The notes: a model not told the origin generated them from the sequence alone. A DNA stretch of 6,841 nucleotides from a bacterium (GCA_029945985.1 JAQSDP010000089.1:1-6841), one strand, 5' to 3'. Shown: positions 1 through 6,751, numbered from the stretch's first letter. Program-made: numbers and translations.

Positions 1-1
1 G

Positions 2-1510
2 GCTTTCTATTTCCTATCGGGCCGCAAGCCGCGCCAGATAATCCCATCCGGAAAGCTCCGGACGTGGGCGATCGAGCAGTCTGGTATTCCGGATTGGCTG
101 TTTATGGAATCCAGGGACACGGTTGGGGACACGGCGGAGACGATCGCGTTGCTGCTGCCAAACAGCGACGGGCTCGGCGACACGTCATTGAGAGAGTTGG
201 TCGAGGAGCAGTTGCTTCCGCTCAGAGCCACCGATGAGAAGACACAGTACTCCGCTGTGATCGAAGCTTGGCTGCGAATGAACTATTCCCAGCGACTCGT
301 CTACAACAAGTTGATCACCGGATCGTTTCGCGTCGGCGTCTCGCAGCAATTGGTGGTCCGGGCTCTATCGCAGATCTCCGAACTTCCAGTGGACGTTATC
401 ACGCACCGTGCTATGGGCGAGTGGGAGCCGACAGCCGAGTTCTTCACGCACCTGATCTCACCGCACAACGACGCTGATGAGACACCCATAGCGCGACCGT
501 ATCCCTTTCATCTGGCACACCAGATCGACGGGCTTCCAGAGGACCTCGGCGTTGTTTCCGATTGGCAGGCGGAATGGAAGTGGGACGGGATCCGGTCGCA
601 GGTGATCAAGCGGGCTGGTCAGGTGTTTGTCTGGTCACGCGGCGAAGATCTGATCACCGACCGATTTCCGGAGATCGCGGCAGCTGCAGCGAAACTTCCG
701 GACGGCTCGGTTATTGATGGCGAGATCCTTGCCTGGAAAGATAGTCGCGTTCTGCCGTTCACCGAACTGCAGCGACGGATCGGGCGCAAGAATCTGTCAG
801 CGAAGTTTCTATCCGAAGTCCCGGTGATCCTCCAGGCATACGACATGATCGAGGCTGAAGGGCGCGACATTCGTGAACTCTCATATCGAGACCGGCGGGA
901 TTTTCTCGAGCGAACGCTCGCCGGTATTGCTGGTGAGGTGATCAGGCCGACCGAATCGGTGGAGGCCGCAAGTTGGGAAGGCCTGGCCGAACGAAGGACG
1001 GAGAGCCGAGAACTTGGAGTCGAGGGGTTTATGCTTAAGCGGCGGGAATCGCCGTATCGAACGGGGCGGCATCGGGGCGACTGGTGGAAATGGAAGATCG
1101 ACCCAATGACTATCGATGCGGTGCTGACCTACGCGCAGAAGGGAACCGGGAAGCGTGCCAACCTTTTCACGGATTACACTTTCGGGGTTTGGAAAGAGGG
1201 GCAACTGATCACCTTTGCGAAGGCCTATTCAGGACTGACCGACGCCGAGATCCGGAAAGTAGATCGGTTCGTCCGCGACAACACACTTGAGACTTTCGGG
1301 CCGGTAAGAATGGTCAAACCGGAGCTAGTTTTTGAGATCGGATTCGAGAATATCCAGAGATCGACGCGACATAAGTCAGGTGTTGCGGTGCGTTTCCCGC
1401 GGATCTTAAGGCAAAGGGAAGACAAAACGATCCAACAAGCCGACTCGCTTGACGCGATCCACACAATGCTTGATTCGTTGCAGAATTCTTCCAATGGCCA
1501 AGGGGAATAA
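2..1510 (+). CDS. ATP-dependent DNA ligase, 5'-truncated by the window edge
   Basis: This enzyme seals nicks in duplex DNA through a covalent lysyl-AMP intermediate using ATP. The reading frame is open from the first bases, so the ATG at 104 is internal; 502 codons are visible and perhaps 30-40 N-terminal residues are missing. Numbering visible residues from base 2: an N-terminal helical DNA-binding domain (about 1-150); nucleotidyltransferase motif I KWDGIR at 193-198, with adenylated Lys193; motif Ia SRG near 212-214; motif III DGE at 239-241; IIIa YD at 280-281; motif IV EGFMLK at 341-346; motif V WWKWK at 361-365; then an OB-fold with motif VI RFPRILRQREDK at 464-475. All nucleotidyltransferase motifs look intact. 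It resembles the roughly 530-residue bacterial ligases often encoded beside a ligase-associated DEXH helicase, exonuclease and metallophosphatase (family knowledge; those genes are not in view). Its end overlaps the UvrC-like gene by 17 nt. Confidence 0.95.
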   Translation, partial: AFYFLSGRKPRQIIPSGKLRTWAIEQSGIPDWLFMESRDTVGDTAETIALLLPNSDGLGDTSLRELVEEQLLPLRATDEKTQYSAVIEAWLRMNYSQRLVYNKLITGSFRVGVSQQLVVRALSQISELPVDVITHRAMGEWEPTAEFFTHLISPHNDADETPIARPYPFHLAHQIDGLPEDLGVVSDWQAEWKWDGIRSQVIKRAGQVFVWSRGEDLITDRFPEIAAAAAKLPDGSVIDGEILAWKDSRVLPFTELQRRIGRKNLSAKFLSEVPVILQAYDMIEAEGRDIRELSYRDRRDFLERTLAGIAGEVIRPTESVEAASWEGLAERRTESRELGVEGFMLKRRESPYRTGRHRGDWWKWKIDPMTIDAVLTYAQKGTGKRANLFTDYTFGVWKEGQLITFAKAYSGLTDAEIRKVDRFVRDNTLETFGPVRMVKPELVFEIGFENIQRSTRHKSGVAVRFPRILRQREDKTIQQADSLDAIHTMLDSLQNSSNGQGE

Positions 1511-3119
1511 GTACAAGTTTTCGATCCAAGGGATGCCTCTCTACCCGCATATCAAGCTCACACGCGAACGCTTTCCAAGGATCCTCGCGACCCGGATCAT
1601 CGCGGATGACGCCGCCGAATATTTCGGAGCATTCCTGAACCGCACGAATGCCCGAATGCTGCTGGACTTCCTGAATCGAACATTTCGACTTAGGAGCTGT
1701 GACATAAACATCGACGGTTCTTTTAACTACCCGTGCACGATGCACTATAAACGCCGCTGCATCGCACCCTGCGTAAACGATCTGACGGATGAAGAGGAGT
1801 ACGCGGAAATGGTCGGCTTGCTGCGGCTGTTCTTATTGAACGATCGAAGCCTTTTCGGATCTGCAATGAGTTCGAAGATCACCGAGGCGTCGAACAGGCT
1901 CGATTTCGAGTCAGCCGCGAAATGGCGAGACATTCTCGAAGCCGTGGAAGCGTACTGGGCCGATGCGCGGCGGTCGCCATGGGTCGACGGGACATCTGAT
2001 ACGTTCACCTTTCGAACTTCGGACGCTGGGCTGGACGTTGTGATCATCTCGCAGAAGGGCACGCGAGTACTCGGCGAGCGGATCTTTACCTATGCGCATT
2101 CCGCCGAGCCTGACGCGGGGCAGGCAATTTCCGAGATCATTGCGCAGTTCTATCAGTTTCACGCGCCGAAAGAGATCAGGGTGTCGATTGCTCTACCCAA
2201 AAAGGATGCCCTCTCCCGCCTGATAAGCACTCGGATCGGGCGGCACGTGCCTATCGTTACGCTGACGGAGAAGACCCAACGGGTTTCAACCGACCGTGCC
2301 GTCAATCGGTCAAACGCAGATCTAGACCTTAAGCGAGCTATTGTCGGGCGTTCGTCGCGAGAGATGATGCAGTCGCTCCGGCGAGATCTAAACCTCACGC
2401 TGACACCGAAACGCATCACAGCGATAGATGTCGCTCATCTTTCGGGCACCGATCAGGTAGCGGCGGCCGTTTCGTGGCGCGACGGCCGGATCGATACTGC
2501 GAGTACGCAGTCATGGCTCTCCGACTCTTCGAGCGAGGTCGGCAGCCTTCGGGGTTTTGTCCAACGATTTGTCGCCGGGCGAGACGACGATATCGAGGAA
2601 TTGATAGTGATCGACGGCGGCCCGGCTCAACTGAGCGCGGCGATGGCGGCGGACCTTCCAAAACATATTGCGGTGATTTCGGCCGTTAAGCCCGCGGGTG
2701 CACACGGTTCCGTCTCCCATTTTCTAGTCGGATCAAAGGTCCGCGTGGAGTTTGACGCTGCGAATGAAGGTCACCTGCTGCTGAAGCACCTTCGCGATGA
2801 GGCGCATGACTATGCGAACGCCATCCACCGGGATACGCGCGAGTTCGCTCACTATTATCAGTTGGCCGCTGCCCTTCCCTCGATCACGGAAACAGAGCGC
2901 CGCAAACTGCTGATAAGTCTGGGGTCTGTCGCCAAAGTCTTATCAGCCGAACCGTCTGAACTCCTTCCGGTACTGGCCGGAGACCGGGCGGAATTTGCGT
3001 CCGCAGATCTGGTTAACTACCAAATGGGTGAAACTCGGCCCGTCCCGCCGCTCATCGTTCCAACGCGACTCCAAGCCGCAGATGGATCGGCCGAAGATCT
3101 GAGGCCTATCGGAACGTAA
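1494..3119 (+). CDS. UvrC-like nuclease lacking the GIY-YIG domain
   Basis: UvrC normally makes both incisions around a DNA lesion in the UvrABC complex: the N-terminal GIY-YIG domain cuts 3', the C-terminal RNase H-like domain cuts 5'. This 541-residue protein starts at the point where GIY-YIG ends (YPHIKLT..RFPRIL at 17-30 is the usual post-GIY-YIG segment). It keeps Cys69, Cys81, Cys89 and Cys93 with spacing C-x11-C-x7-C-x3-C, the Fe-S ligand pattern of UvrC; a UVR helix for UvrB binding (about 126-157); and the catalytic triad Asp312 (IDVAH), Asp374 (IDGG), His438 (RDEAH). A helix-hairpin-helix-like tail (about 460-508) has lost its glycine hairpins. ATG 1494 is preferred over in-frame TTG 1449, which would lie deeper inside the ligase gene; no clear Shine-Dalgarno is seen, so translational coupling is likely. 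It could be a 5'-incision-only nuclease or a diverged paralogue of a full UvrC encoded elsewhere. Confidence 0.92.
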   Translation: MAKGNKYKFSIQGMPLYPHIKLTRERFPRILATRIIADDAAEYFGAFLNRTNARMLLDFLNRTFRLRSCDINIDGSFNYPCTMHYKRRCIAPCVNDLTDEEEYAEMVGLLRLFLLNDRSLFGSAMSSKITEASNRLDFESAAKWRDILEAVEAYWADARRSPWVDGTSDTFTFRTSDAGLDVVIISQKGTRVLGERIFTYAHSAEPDAGQAISEIIAQFYQFHAPKEIRVSIALPKKDALSRLISTRIGRHVPIVTLTEKTQRVSTDRAVNRSNADLDLKRAIVGRSSREMMQSLRRDLNLTLTPKRITAIDVAHLSGTDQVAAAVSWRDGRIDTASTQSWLSDSSSEVGSLRGFVQRFVAGRDDDIEELIVIDGGPAQLSAAMAADLPKHIAVISAVKPAGAHGSVSHFLVGSKVRVEFDAANEGHLLLKHLRDEAHDYANAIHRDTREFAHYYQLAAALPSITETERRKLLISLGSVAKVLSAEPSELLPVLAGDRAEFASADLVNYQMGETRPVPPLIVPTRLQAADGSAEDLRPIGT

Positions 3120-3154
3120 ACTTTACGGATTGTTGTCTGGAGAAATTTGGAAAG

Positions 3155-3230
3155 TGGAGCCACCTGTCGGACTCAAACCGACGACCTACTGATTACAAAT
3201 CAGTTGCTCTATCAACTGAGCTAAGGTGGC
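3155..3230 (-). tRNA. tRNA-Thr (anticodon TGT)
   Basis: A full cloverleaf reads on the minus strand. The acceptor stem is GCCACCT (3224-3230) with AGGTGGC (3159-3165), discriminator T at 3158, and CCA encoded at 3155-3157. The D arm is GCTC..GAGC; the anticodon stem ACTGA/TCAGT (3188-3192, 3200-3204) encloses loop TTTGTAA with anticodon TGT at 3195-3197, reading ACA threonine codons; the T arm is GTCGG-TTTGAGT-CCGAC. There is no intron. Its 3' end faces the 3' end of the UvrC-like gene with 35 nt between and no terminator hairpin visible there. Confidence 0.97.
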
Positions 3231-3268
3231 TTGCCTGTTGAGATCGCTAGAACCCGCGGCAAACCGAA

Positions 3269-3298
3269 ATAGTAGCAAAGGGGCGTCACGTAGTGCAA
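3269..3298 (-). promoter_or_regulatory. possible promoter for tRNA-Thr
   Basis: On the minus strand a TTGCAC (3293-3298) is followed after 18 bp by TACTAT (3269-3274), which matches a sigma-70 -10 at four of six positions. It ends 38 nt before the tRNA 5' end. The -35 match is only TTG, so this is a tentative call by pattern and position. Confidence 0.35.
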
Positions 3299-3385
3299 AT
3301 AGTCTTGTGTGGAGACTTTAGCGAAGATTACGGTCGTCAAGGTTCAGCCGGAATCGGTCGGAATGACAACCTGTGTAAAAACTTG

Positions 3386-3415
3386 TTGACCTTTTGGCCT
3401 GGCCGGGTTTAGACT
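3386..3415 (+). promoter_or_regulatory. sigma-70-like promoter of the exported repeat protein
   Basis: A TTGACC -35 (3386-3391) is followed after 18 bp by a TAGACT -10 (3410-3415). TAGACT fits TANNNT, a common -10 form in GC-rich bacteria. Transcription would start near 3422, giving a leader of about 100 nt before the GTG at 3524. This is the best promoter in the window. Confidence 0.6.
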
Positions 3416-3425
3416 TCTGAAGTGT

Positions 3426-3439
3426 GCCCGTCTGCGGGC
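3426..3439 (+). other. 5' leader hairpin
   Basis: GCCCG (3426-3430) and CGGGC (3435-3439) pair around a TCTG loop. The hairpin begins within a few bases of the transcription start predicted from the upstream -10, so it would sit at the extreme 5' end of the mRNA. A stabilising role is possible; no riboswitch or attenuator structure is visible around it. Confidence 0.35.
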
Positions 3440-3511
3440 TAGTCCACCAATTTTCCGCCTATCGTTTCTTCTCCCCTCTCGGAGTTCCCAAGACACAAGA
3501 TCGGCATATCA

Positions 3512-3517
3512 AAGGAG
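3512..3517 (+). promoter_or_regulatory. Shine-Dalgarno AAGGAG fixing the GTG start
   Basis: AAGGAG lies 6 nt before the GTG at 3524. It is the strongest ribosome binding site in the window and decides the start of the exported repeat protein, which then opens directly with a signal peptide. Confidence 0.8.
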
Positions 3518-3523
3518 ATCACA

Positions 3524-4489
3524 GTGAGCTTTCAAAGATTTGGAAAGATCAGCGTCGCGTCGCTTTTTGCGGCTGTTTGTATTTTCGGTTCGTCGGCCGC
3601 CGCACAGACGCCGTTGTCAGTTGGCGGTGAACTCACACGGCGCCCAATGAGAGTTGCCGAGGGCAATAACGTGCAGTGTGCCGGCTACGTTACCAGTTCC
3701 CCTATCGATACGAGTTCGCGGCTCGTCGGTGGATGGAACGAGCAGGATGGATGGCTTTATGCCCAAGGCCAGTTGGTCTACTTGAACACTGCGGGCGCGA
3801 AGGTCGGTGATCGGTTCGCCGTGGTTCGCCCTCGGGGGAAGGTCAACACGAAATGGTCAAGCAAGGGCAGCCTTGGAATGTATGTTCAGGAAGTGGGCAG
3901 TGTTGAGGTCGTTCGCGTGAATGGCGACCACTCGGTGGCGAAGGTTCACCGGTCTTGCGACAACTTCCTGCTTGGCGACGTGGTTCGTCCGATGGAAACT
4001 CGCGAGGTTCCGATGTACGTGCAACGACCGGCTCTGGACGTTTTTGCCGATTCGTCGGGCAAGGCGAAGGGGCGACTATTCATGGCCCGCGATCAGCGCG
4101 AGGCATTGAGCAAAGATCAGATCGTTTACATCGACCTCGGCAGTGAAGACAATGTTCAGGTCGGCGATTACGTCACCGTTTTTCGGCCGATCGGGAAGGG
4201 CAATATCGTTGGGGACGAAACCGCTAATGAGTCTGTCCCGACGGGGGTGAGCGACTACGGCAGTTCTCACTACAAAGGCGGCGGGTTTTCGAACCAAAGC
4301 TATCGTAAATCGGGCGACAACGCCGACGGCGCAGCCATGACTACCGGCAAGGCGAAAGCCGGCAGGCCGGATATGCGTAAGGTCGTAGGCGAACTCGTCG
4401 TGCTTAACGTAAAAGAGCGGACTGCGACGGCAGTGATCGTGCGGAACGCTCAAGAGATCCACCCCGGCGATTGGGTCGAGATTCAGTAA
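3524..4489 (+). CDS. exported two-repeat beta-rich protein of unknown function
   Basis: The 321-residue product begins with a Sec signal peptide (basic start, hydrophobic 11-22, SSAAA, probable cleavage after Ala27), so it acts in the periplasm or cell envelope. I cannot assign a function. The mature part holds two copies of one module. Copy 1 (about 82-156) has QLVYL, VGD at 94-96, VVRP at 100-103, VG at 124-125, SVAKV and closing GDVV. Copy 2 (about 198-321) has QIVYI, VGD at 213-215, VFRP at 219-222, VG at 288-289, ATAVIV and closing GDWV. A glycine/serine-rich, low-complexity stretch (about 229-285) is inserted in copy 2. The alternating strands with VGD turns suggest small beta-barrel modules, as in FlgT-like C-terminal domains; that likeness is weak. 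Cys52 and Cys145 are the only cysteines of the mature chain and could form a disulfide. It is a single-gene unit with its own promoter and terminator. Confidence 0.85.
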   Translation: MSFQRFGKISVASLFAAVCIFGSSAAAQTPLSVGGELTRRPMRVAEGNNVQCAGYVTSSPIDTSSRLVGGWNEQDGWLYAQGQLVYLNTAGAKVGDRFAVVRPRGKVNTKWSSKGSLGMYVQEVGSVEVVRVNGDHSVAKVHRSCDNFLLGDVVRPMETREVPMYVQRPALDVFADSSGKAKGRLFMARDQREALSKDQIVYIDLGSEDNVQVGDYVTVFRPIGKGNIVGDETANESVPTGVSDYGSSHYKGGGFSNQSYRKSGDNADGAAMTTGKAKAGRPDMRKVVGELVVLNVKERTATAVIVRNAQEIHPGDWVEIQ

Positions 4490-4513
4490 CCGGATAACAC
4501 TCAAACATGTTGA

Positions 4514-4538
4514 GGGCGGGCGTTGTTCCCGCCTTTTT
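4514..4538 (+). terminator. rho-independent terminator after the repeat protein
   Basis: GGCGGG (4515-4520) pairs with CCCGCC (4528-4533) around a 7-nt loop, followed by TTTTT. It starts 25 nt after the stop codon and closes the unit of the exported repeat protein. Confidence 0.85.
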
Positions 4539-4652
4539 CGCGCGCCTGATCGGCTCGGCTGACAACCGCTCGAGTGCTTTCTTGTCCCGCACTTCAGGCA
4601 GTCAACTTCCTGATATCTAAAAATATCCGGGCGCGAAAACGTTGGATTATGT

Positions 4653-4658
4653 TAGACT
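4653..4658 (+). promoter_or_regulatory. possible -10 element for the VWFA gene
   Basis: TAGACT, in the context GTTAGACTTG, repeats the -10 seen at 3410. No good -35 lies 16-18 bp upstream, and the upstream bases are AT-rich then GC-rich. It would give a leader of about 80 nt. The remainder of the 4539-4745 intergenic stretch shows no gene or RNA structure I can support. Confidence 0.35.
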
Positions 4659-4745
4659 TGCCGACGAAACTAAAACTAACGGGCGATTAAGCATTTCTTT
4701 GCGGAAATCGTAAATTACGTTCTCGGTCGGGAGGTTTCTCGGGCT

Positions 4746-5957
4746 ATGGGGAAGAGGGTTTTTTGTGTCTTGGCGACGGTGTTCGCTGCCAGTCTTACGG
4801 TTGTTGCGCAGTCCGGTCAAACGACTCGCCAAAGAGTCGTACCATCGCCGACCATAAAGAACGATGAGCCCGCGGCACCCCGATCCACGCGGCCGCCAGT
4901 CTTAAGCGAAACGGTGGTAAAACCGAAGGAACAGTTGAAATCGGCACCAAAGCCCGCACCAGTCAAGGTCGAGGACGAAGAGATCACGGTCGAGACGAAT
5001 CTCGTCAGCACGCCGGTCAGCGTGCTCGATCGCAACAATCGATTTATTCCCGGGCTTAAGAAAGGCGATTTCAAGCTCTTCGAAAACGATGTCGAACAGG
5101 ATCTGACTTACTTCAAGTCGGAAGAGCAGCCCTTCACGGTCGTTCTGATGATCGACATAAGCCCGTCGACGAAATACCGGATCGACGAGATCCACGGAGC
5201 GGCCATTAGTTTTGTCAATCAGCTGAGGCCGAACGACAAGGTAATGGTGGTGGCGTTCGACGAGAACGCTGAAGTGCTCGCCGAACCGACCTCGGATCGA
5301 CGGACGCTGTATGCGGCGATCGCCCGGGCTCAATTCGGCAATGGTACCAGCCTTTACGACACGGTCGCCGCGGTCTCGCAGCTCGAGTTACTGCGCAAGG
5401 TCGGTCGCAACGCCGTGGTCCTCTTTTCTGACGGCGTGGACAGTACCTCTTTTCAGGCTAGTGCTGAGAGCACGGTTGCCGGCGTTGACGAATTGGATGC
5501 CCTTTTTTACACCGTTCGCTATTACACTCTGGAAGACGGGAATGTCGATGTGGGGGAAGCTGCCGCAAATAACATCATCATTTCGCCGACGACGATGGCG
5601 CATCTCAGACGTGTCGCGAAGATACGACAAGACAATTTGGGCACGCCGCAGCAGTATGAATTCGGGCGCCGATATCTCGAGGCCCTTGCTGCCAACACCG
5701 GCGGCCGTATGTTCGAGGCAGATTCGATCGTCAACGTCGAAGCCGCCTTCGCGGGGGTGGCGGAGGAGCTTAGACGGCAGTATTCGCTCGGCTACTATCC
5801 TAGCTCGGAAGGCAAAGCAGGCGAACGCCGCCGGGTTAGGATCCAGGTCTCCCGACCTAACGTTGTCGTGCGCGCCAAATCCAGCTACGTCATCAAACAG
5901 AAGCCTGAAGACCCAACCGACAAAGGGCTGGTCAGCACCCAAACCGACAATCGGTGA
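4746..5957 (+). CDS. exported VWFA-domain protein, Acidobacteria-type
   Basis: The 403-residue product has a Sec signal peptide (hydrophobic 6-20, probable cleavage after Ala21), then a proline/lysine-rich linker (about 33-75). Next comes the strand segment typical of VWFA-related Acidobacterial proteins (VETNLVSTPVSVLD at 82-95, then GDFKLFEND at 107-115). The von Willebrand A domain (about 131-260) holds a complete metal-ion-dependent adhesion site: Asp137-x-Ser139-x-Ser141, Thr201 and Asp229. A polar stretch (about 261-305) separates it from LEALAANTGGRMF (311-323) and the closing YSLGYYP strand (346-352), which is typical of the family. VWFA domains bind protein ligands through a divalent cation; the partner here is unknown. 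The ATG at 4746 is chosen because the signal peptide follows at once; a GGGAGG (4729-4734) lies 11 nt upstream, rather far for a Shine-Dalgarno. Flanking terminators make it a separate unit. Confidence 0.92.
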   Translation: MGKRVFCVLATVFAASLTVVAQSGQTTRQRVVPSPTIKNDEPAAPRSTRPPVLSETVVKPKEQLKSAPKPAPVKVEDEEITVETNLVSTPVSVLDRNNRFIPGLKKGDFKLFENDVEQDLTYFKSEEQPFTVVLMIDISPSTKYRIDEIHGAAISFVNQLRPNDKVMVVAFDENAEVLAEPTSDRRTLYAAIARAQFGNGTSLYDTVAAVSQLELLRKVGRNAVVLFSDGVDSTSFQASAESTVAGVDELDALFYTVRYYTLEDGNVDVGEAAANNIIISPTTMAHLRRVAKIRQDNLGTPQQYEFGRRYLEALAANTGGRMFEADSIVNVEAAFAGVAEELRRQYSLGYYPSSEGKAGERRRVRIQVSRPNVVVRAKSSYVIKQKPEDPTDKGLVSTQTDNR

Positions 5958-5984
5958 CGCTCAGCTCAAAACGACCAGAGAACC

Positions 5985-6008
5985 GCGGGCATTCGTGCCC
6001 GCTTTTTT
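5985..6008 (+). terminator. rho-independent terminator with TTCG loop
   Basis: GCGGGCA (5985-5991) and TGCCCGC (5996-6002) form a perfect 7-bp stem around TTCG, followed by six T and, after one A, five more T. It ends transcription of the VWFA gene 27 nt after its stop and separates it from the glycosylase gene. Confidence 0.92.
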
Positions 6009-6028
6009 ATTTTTCTCGAACGAGTCGC

Positions 6029-6034
6029 TAGACT
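6029..6034 (+). promoter_or_regulatory. -10-like TAGACT abutting the glycosylase start
   Basis: TAGACT ends 7 nt before the GTG at 6042, so transcription would start at about the start codon. Any -35 region would fall in the T-run of the preceding terminator (TTTTAT at 6005-6010), a poor match. No Shine-Dalgarno is present. Together these suggest a leaderless transcript. Confidence 0.4.
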
Positions 6035-6041
6035 ACGGTTC

Positions 6042-6671
6042 GTGAAGGCAAGTCCACTGAACAAGAATTCACTCGCTGCCGCCTGCCGAGAGTTGGCCGC
6101 AGACCCGTGTTTGAGGATCGTCCACAAGACTTATGGCGTTCCGCCGCTCTGGGACCGCGAGCCGGGATTTGCGACGCTGCTTCAGATAATTCTTGAACAG
6201 CAGGTATCGCTCGCCTCGGCGAAGGCGTGTTTTGACAAGCTCTTGGCGTGCGTTGGAAATGTGACACCTCGTGCGGTCTTGGCGTTGAGCGATTCAGAGT
6301 TGCGAACGGTCGGGTTTAGTCGGCAGAAGACGGCTTATGCGCGACATCTGTCCGAAGCGATTCTTGAAGAGAGCATCGATCTAGATCGATTGCACCTGCT
6401 TTCTGATTCTGAGGTGAAATCCGAACTGATCAAGCTGAAAGGGATCGGCGAATGGACGAGCGATATCTATTTATTGATGGCTCTGCTCCGGCCCGATGTG
6501 ATGCCGAAGGGCGATATCGCGCTCCATTCCGCGTGGCACCGGCTAAGTGGGGAGCGGAGACCTTCGTCTGACGAGTTTCTCGCGATCGCCGAGCGATGGA
6601 AGCCATATCGGTCGGTCGCGGCGAGATTGCTGTGGCATTTCTACCTGAGTGAAAAGCGGAAACCCGGTTGA
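6042..6671 (+). CDS. AlkA-like DNA-3-methyladenine glycosylase (HhH-GPD family)
   Basis: This enzyme is expected to flip out and excise alkylated purines, starting base excision repair in the cytoplasm. The 209-residue protein shows the HhH-GPD core: LLQIILEQQVS (46-56), typical of the family's first helices; the helix-hairpin-helix LKGIGEWTSDIYL (132-144), which grips the DNA backbone; and PKGD (155-158) with Asp158 as the likely catalytic aspartate. RWKPYRSVAARLLW (185-198) is a conserved closing helix. It lacks the N-terminal beta domain of E. coli AlkA (282 residues) and resembles the shorter AlkA/Mag-type glycosylases. The GTG start at 6042 is chosen because the frame upstream runs through the terminator without a better start. 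It has no visible ribosome binding site. Substrate range cannot be read from sequence. Confidence 0.9.
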   Translation: MKASPLNKNSLAAACRELAADPCLRIVHKTYGVPPLWDREPGFATLLQIILEQQVSLASAKACFDKLLACVGNVTPRAVLALSDSELRTVGFSRQKTAYARHLSEAILEESIDLDRLHLLSDSEVKSELIKLKGIGEWTSDIYLLMALLRPDVMPKGDIALHSAWHRLSGERRPSSDEFLAIAERWKPYRSVAARLLWHFYLSEKRKPG

Positions 6672-6738
6672 GCCCTCTGAGATGTATGGCCGCAACGAGA
6701 CACCCTCGCTACTGCTCGGGTTTCCGCCCGTGCTGTGT

Positions 6739-6744
6739 TAGCTT
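6739..6744 (+). promoter_or_regulatory. -10-like TAGCTT abutting the methyltransferase start
   Basis: TAGCTT fits TANNNT and ends 7 nt before the ATG at 6752, the same spacing as at the glycosylase gene. No -35 is recognisable and no Shine-Dalgarno is seen. The call rests mostly on the shared arrangement. Confidence 0.25.
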
Positions 6745-6751
6745 TTGAGCG

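Noticed and set aside
1449..1493. TTG at 1449 as start of the UvrC-like gene
   Set aside because: It would add 15 arginine/cysteine-rich residues unlike UvrC and overlap the ligase by 62 nt; the ATG at 1494 leads straight into the conserved segment.
104..1510. ATG at 104 as the true start of the ligase
   Set aside because: The frame is open back to base 2 and its translation (YFLSGRKP ... GIPDWLF) continues the ligase N-terminal domain, so the start lies before the window.
1314..1745. 143-codon minus-strand frame across the ligase/UvrC-like junction
   Set aside because: It is antisense to two strong genes and its product shows no family features.
3116..3126. GTAAACTTTAC inverted repeat at the end of the UvrC-like gene as a terminator
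   Set aside because: The arms are separated by a single base, so no stable hairpin forms, and there is no T-run.
3424..3630. Small plus-strand frame starting in the leader of the repeat protein
   Set aside because: It has no ribosome binding site, overlaps the signal-peptide coding region in another frame, and its product is featureless.
4612..4627. GATAT/ATATC inverted repeat upstream of the VWFA gene as an operator
   Set aside because: The arms are only 5 bp and AT-rich; such a match is expected by chance.
5311..6045. 244-codon plus-strand frame overlapping the VWFA gene
   Set aside because: It lies in another frame of a clearly real gene, crosses the terminator, and its serine/arginine-rich product resembles nothing I recognise.
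6714..6733. Hairpin TCGGG/CCCG-type after the glycosylase gene as a terminator
   Set aside because: The stem is only 4 bp plus a mismatch and 2 bp, and no T-run follows.
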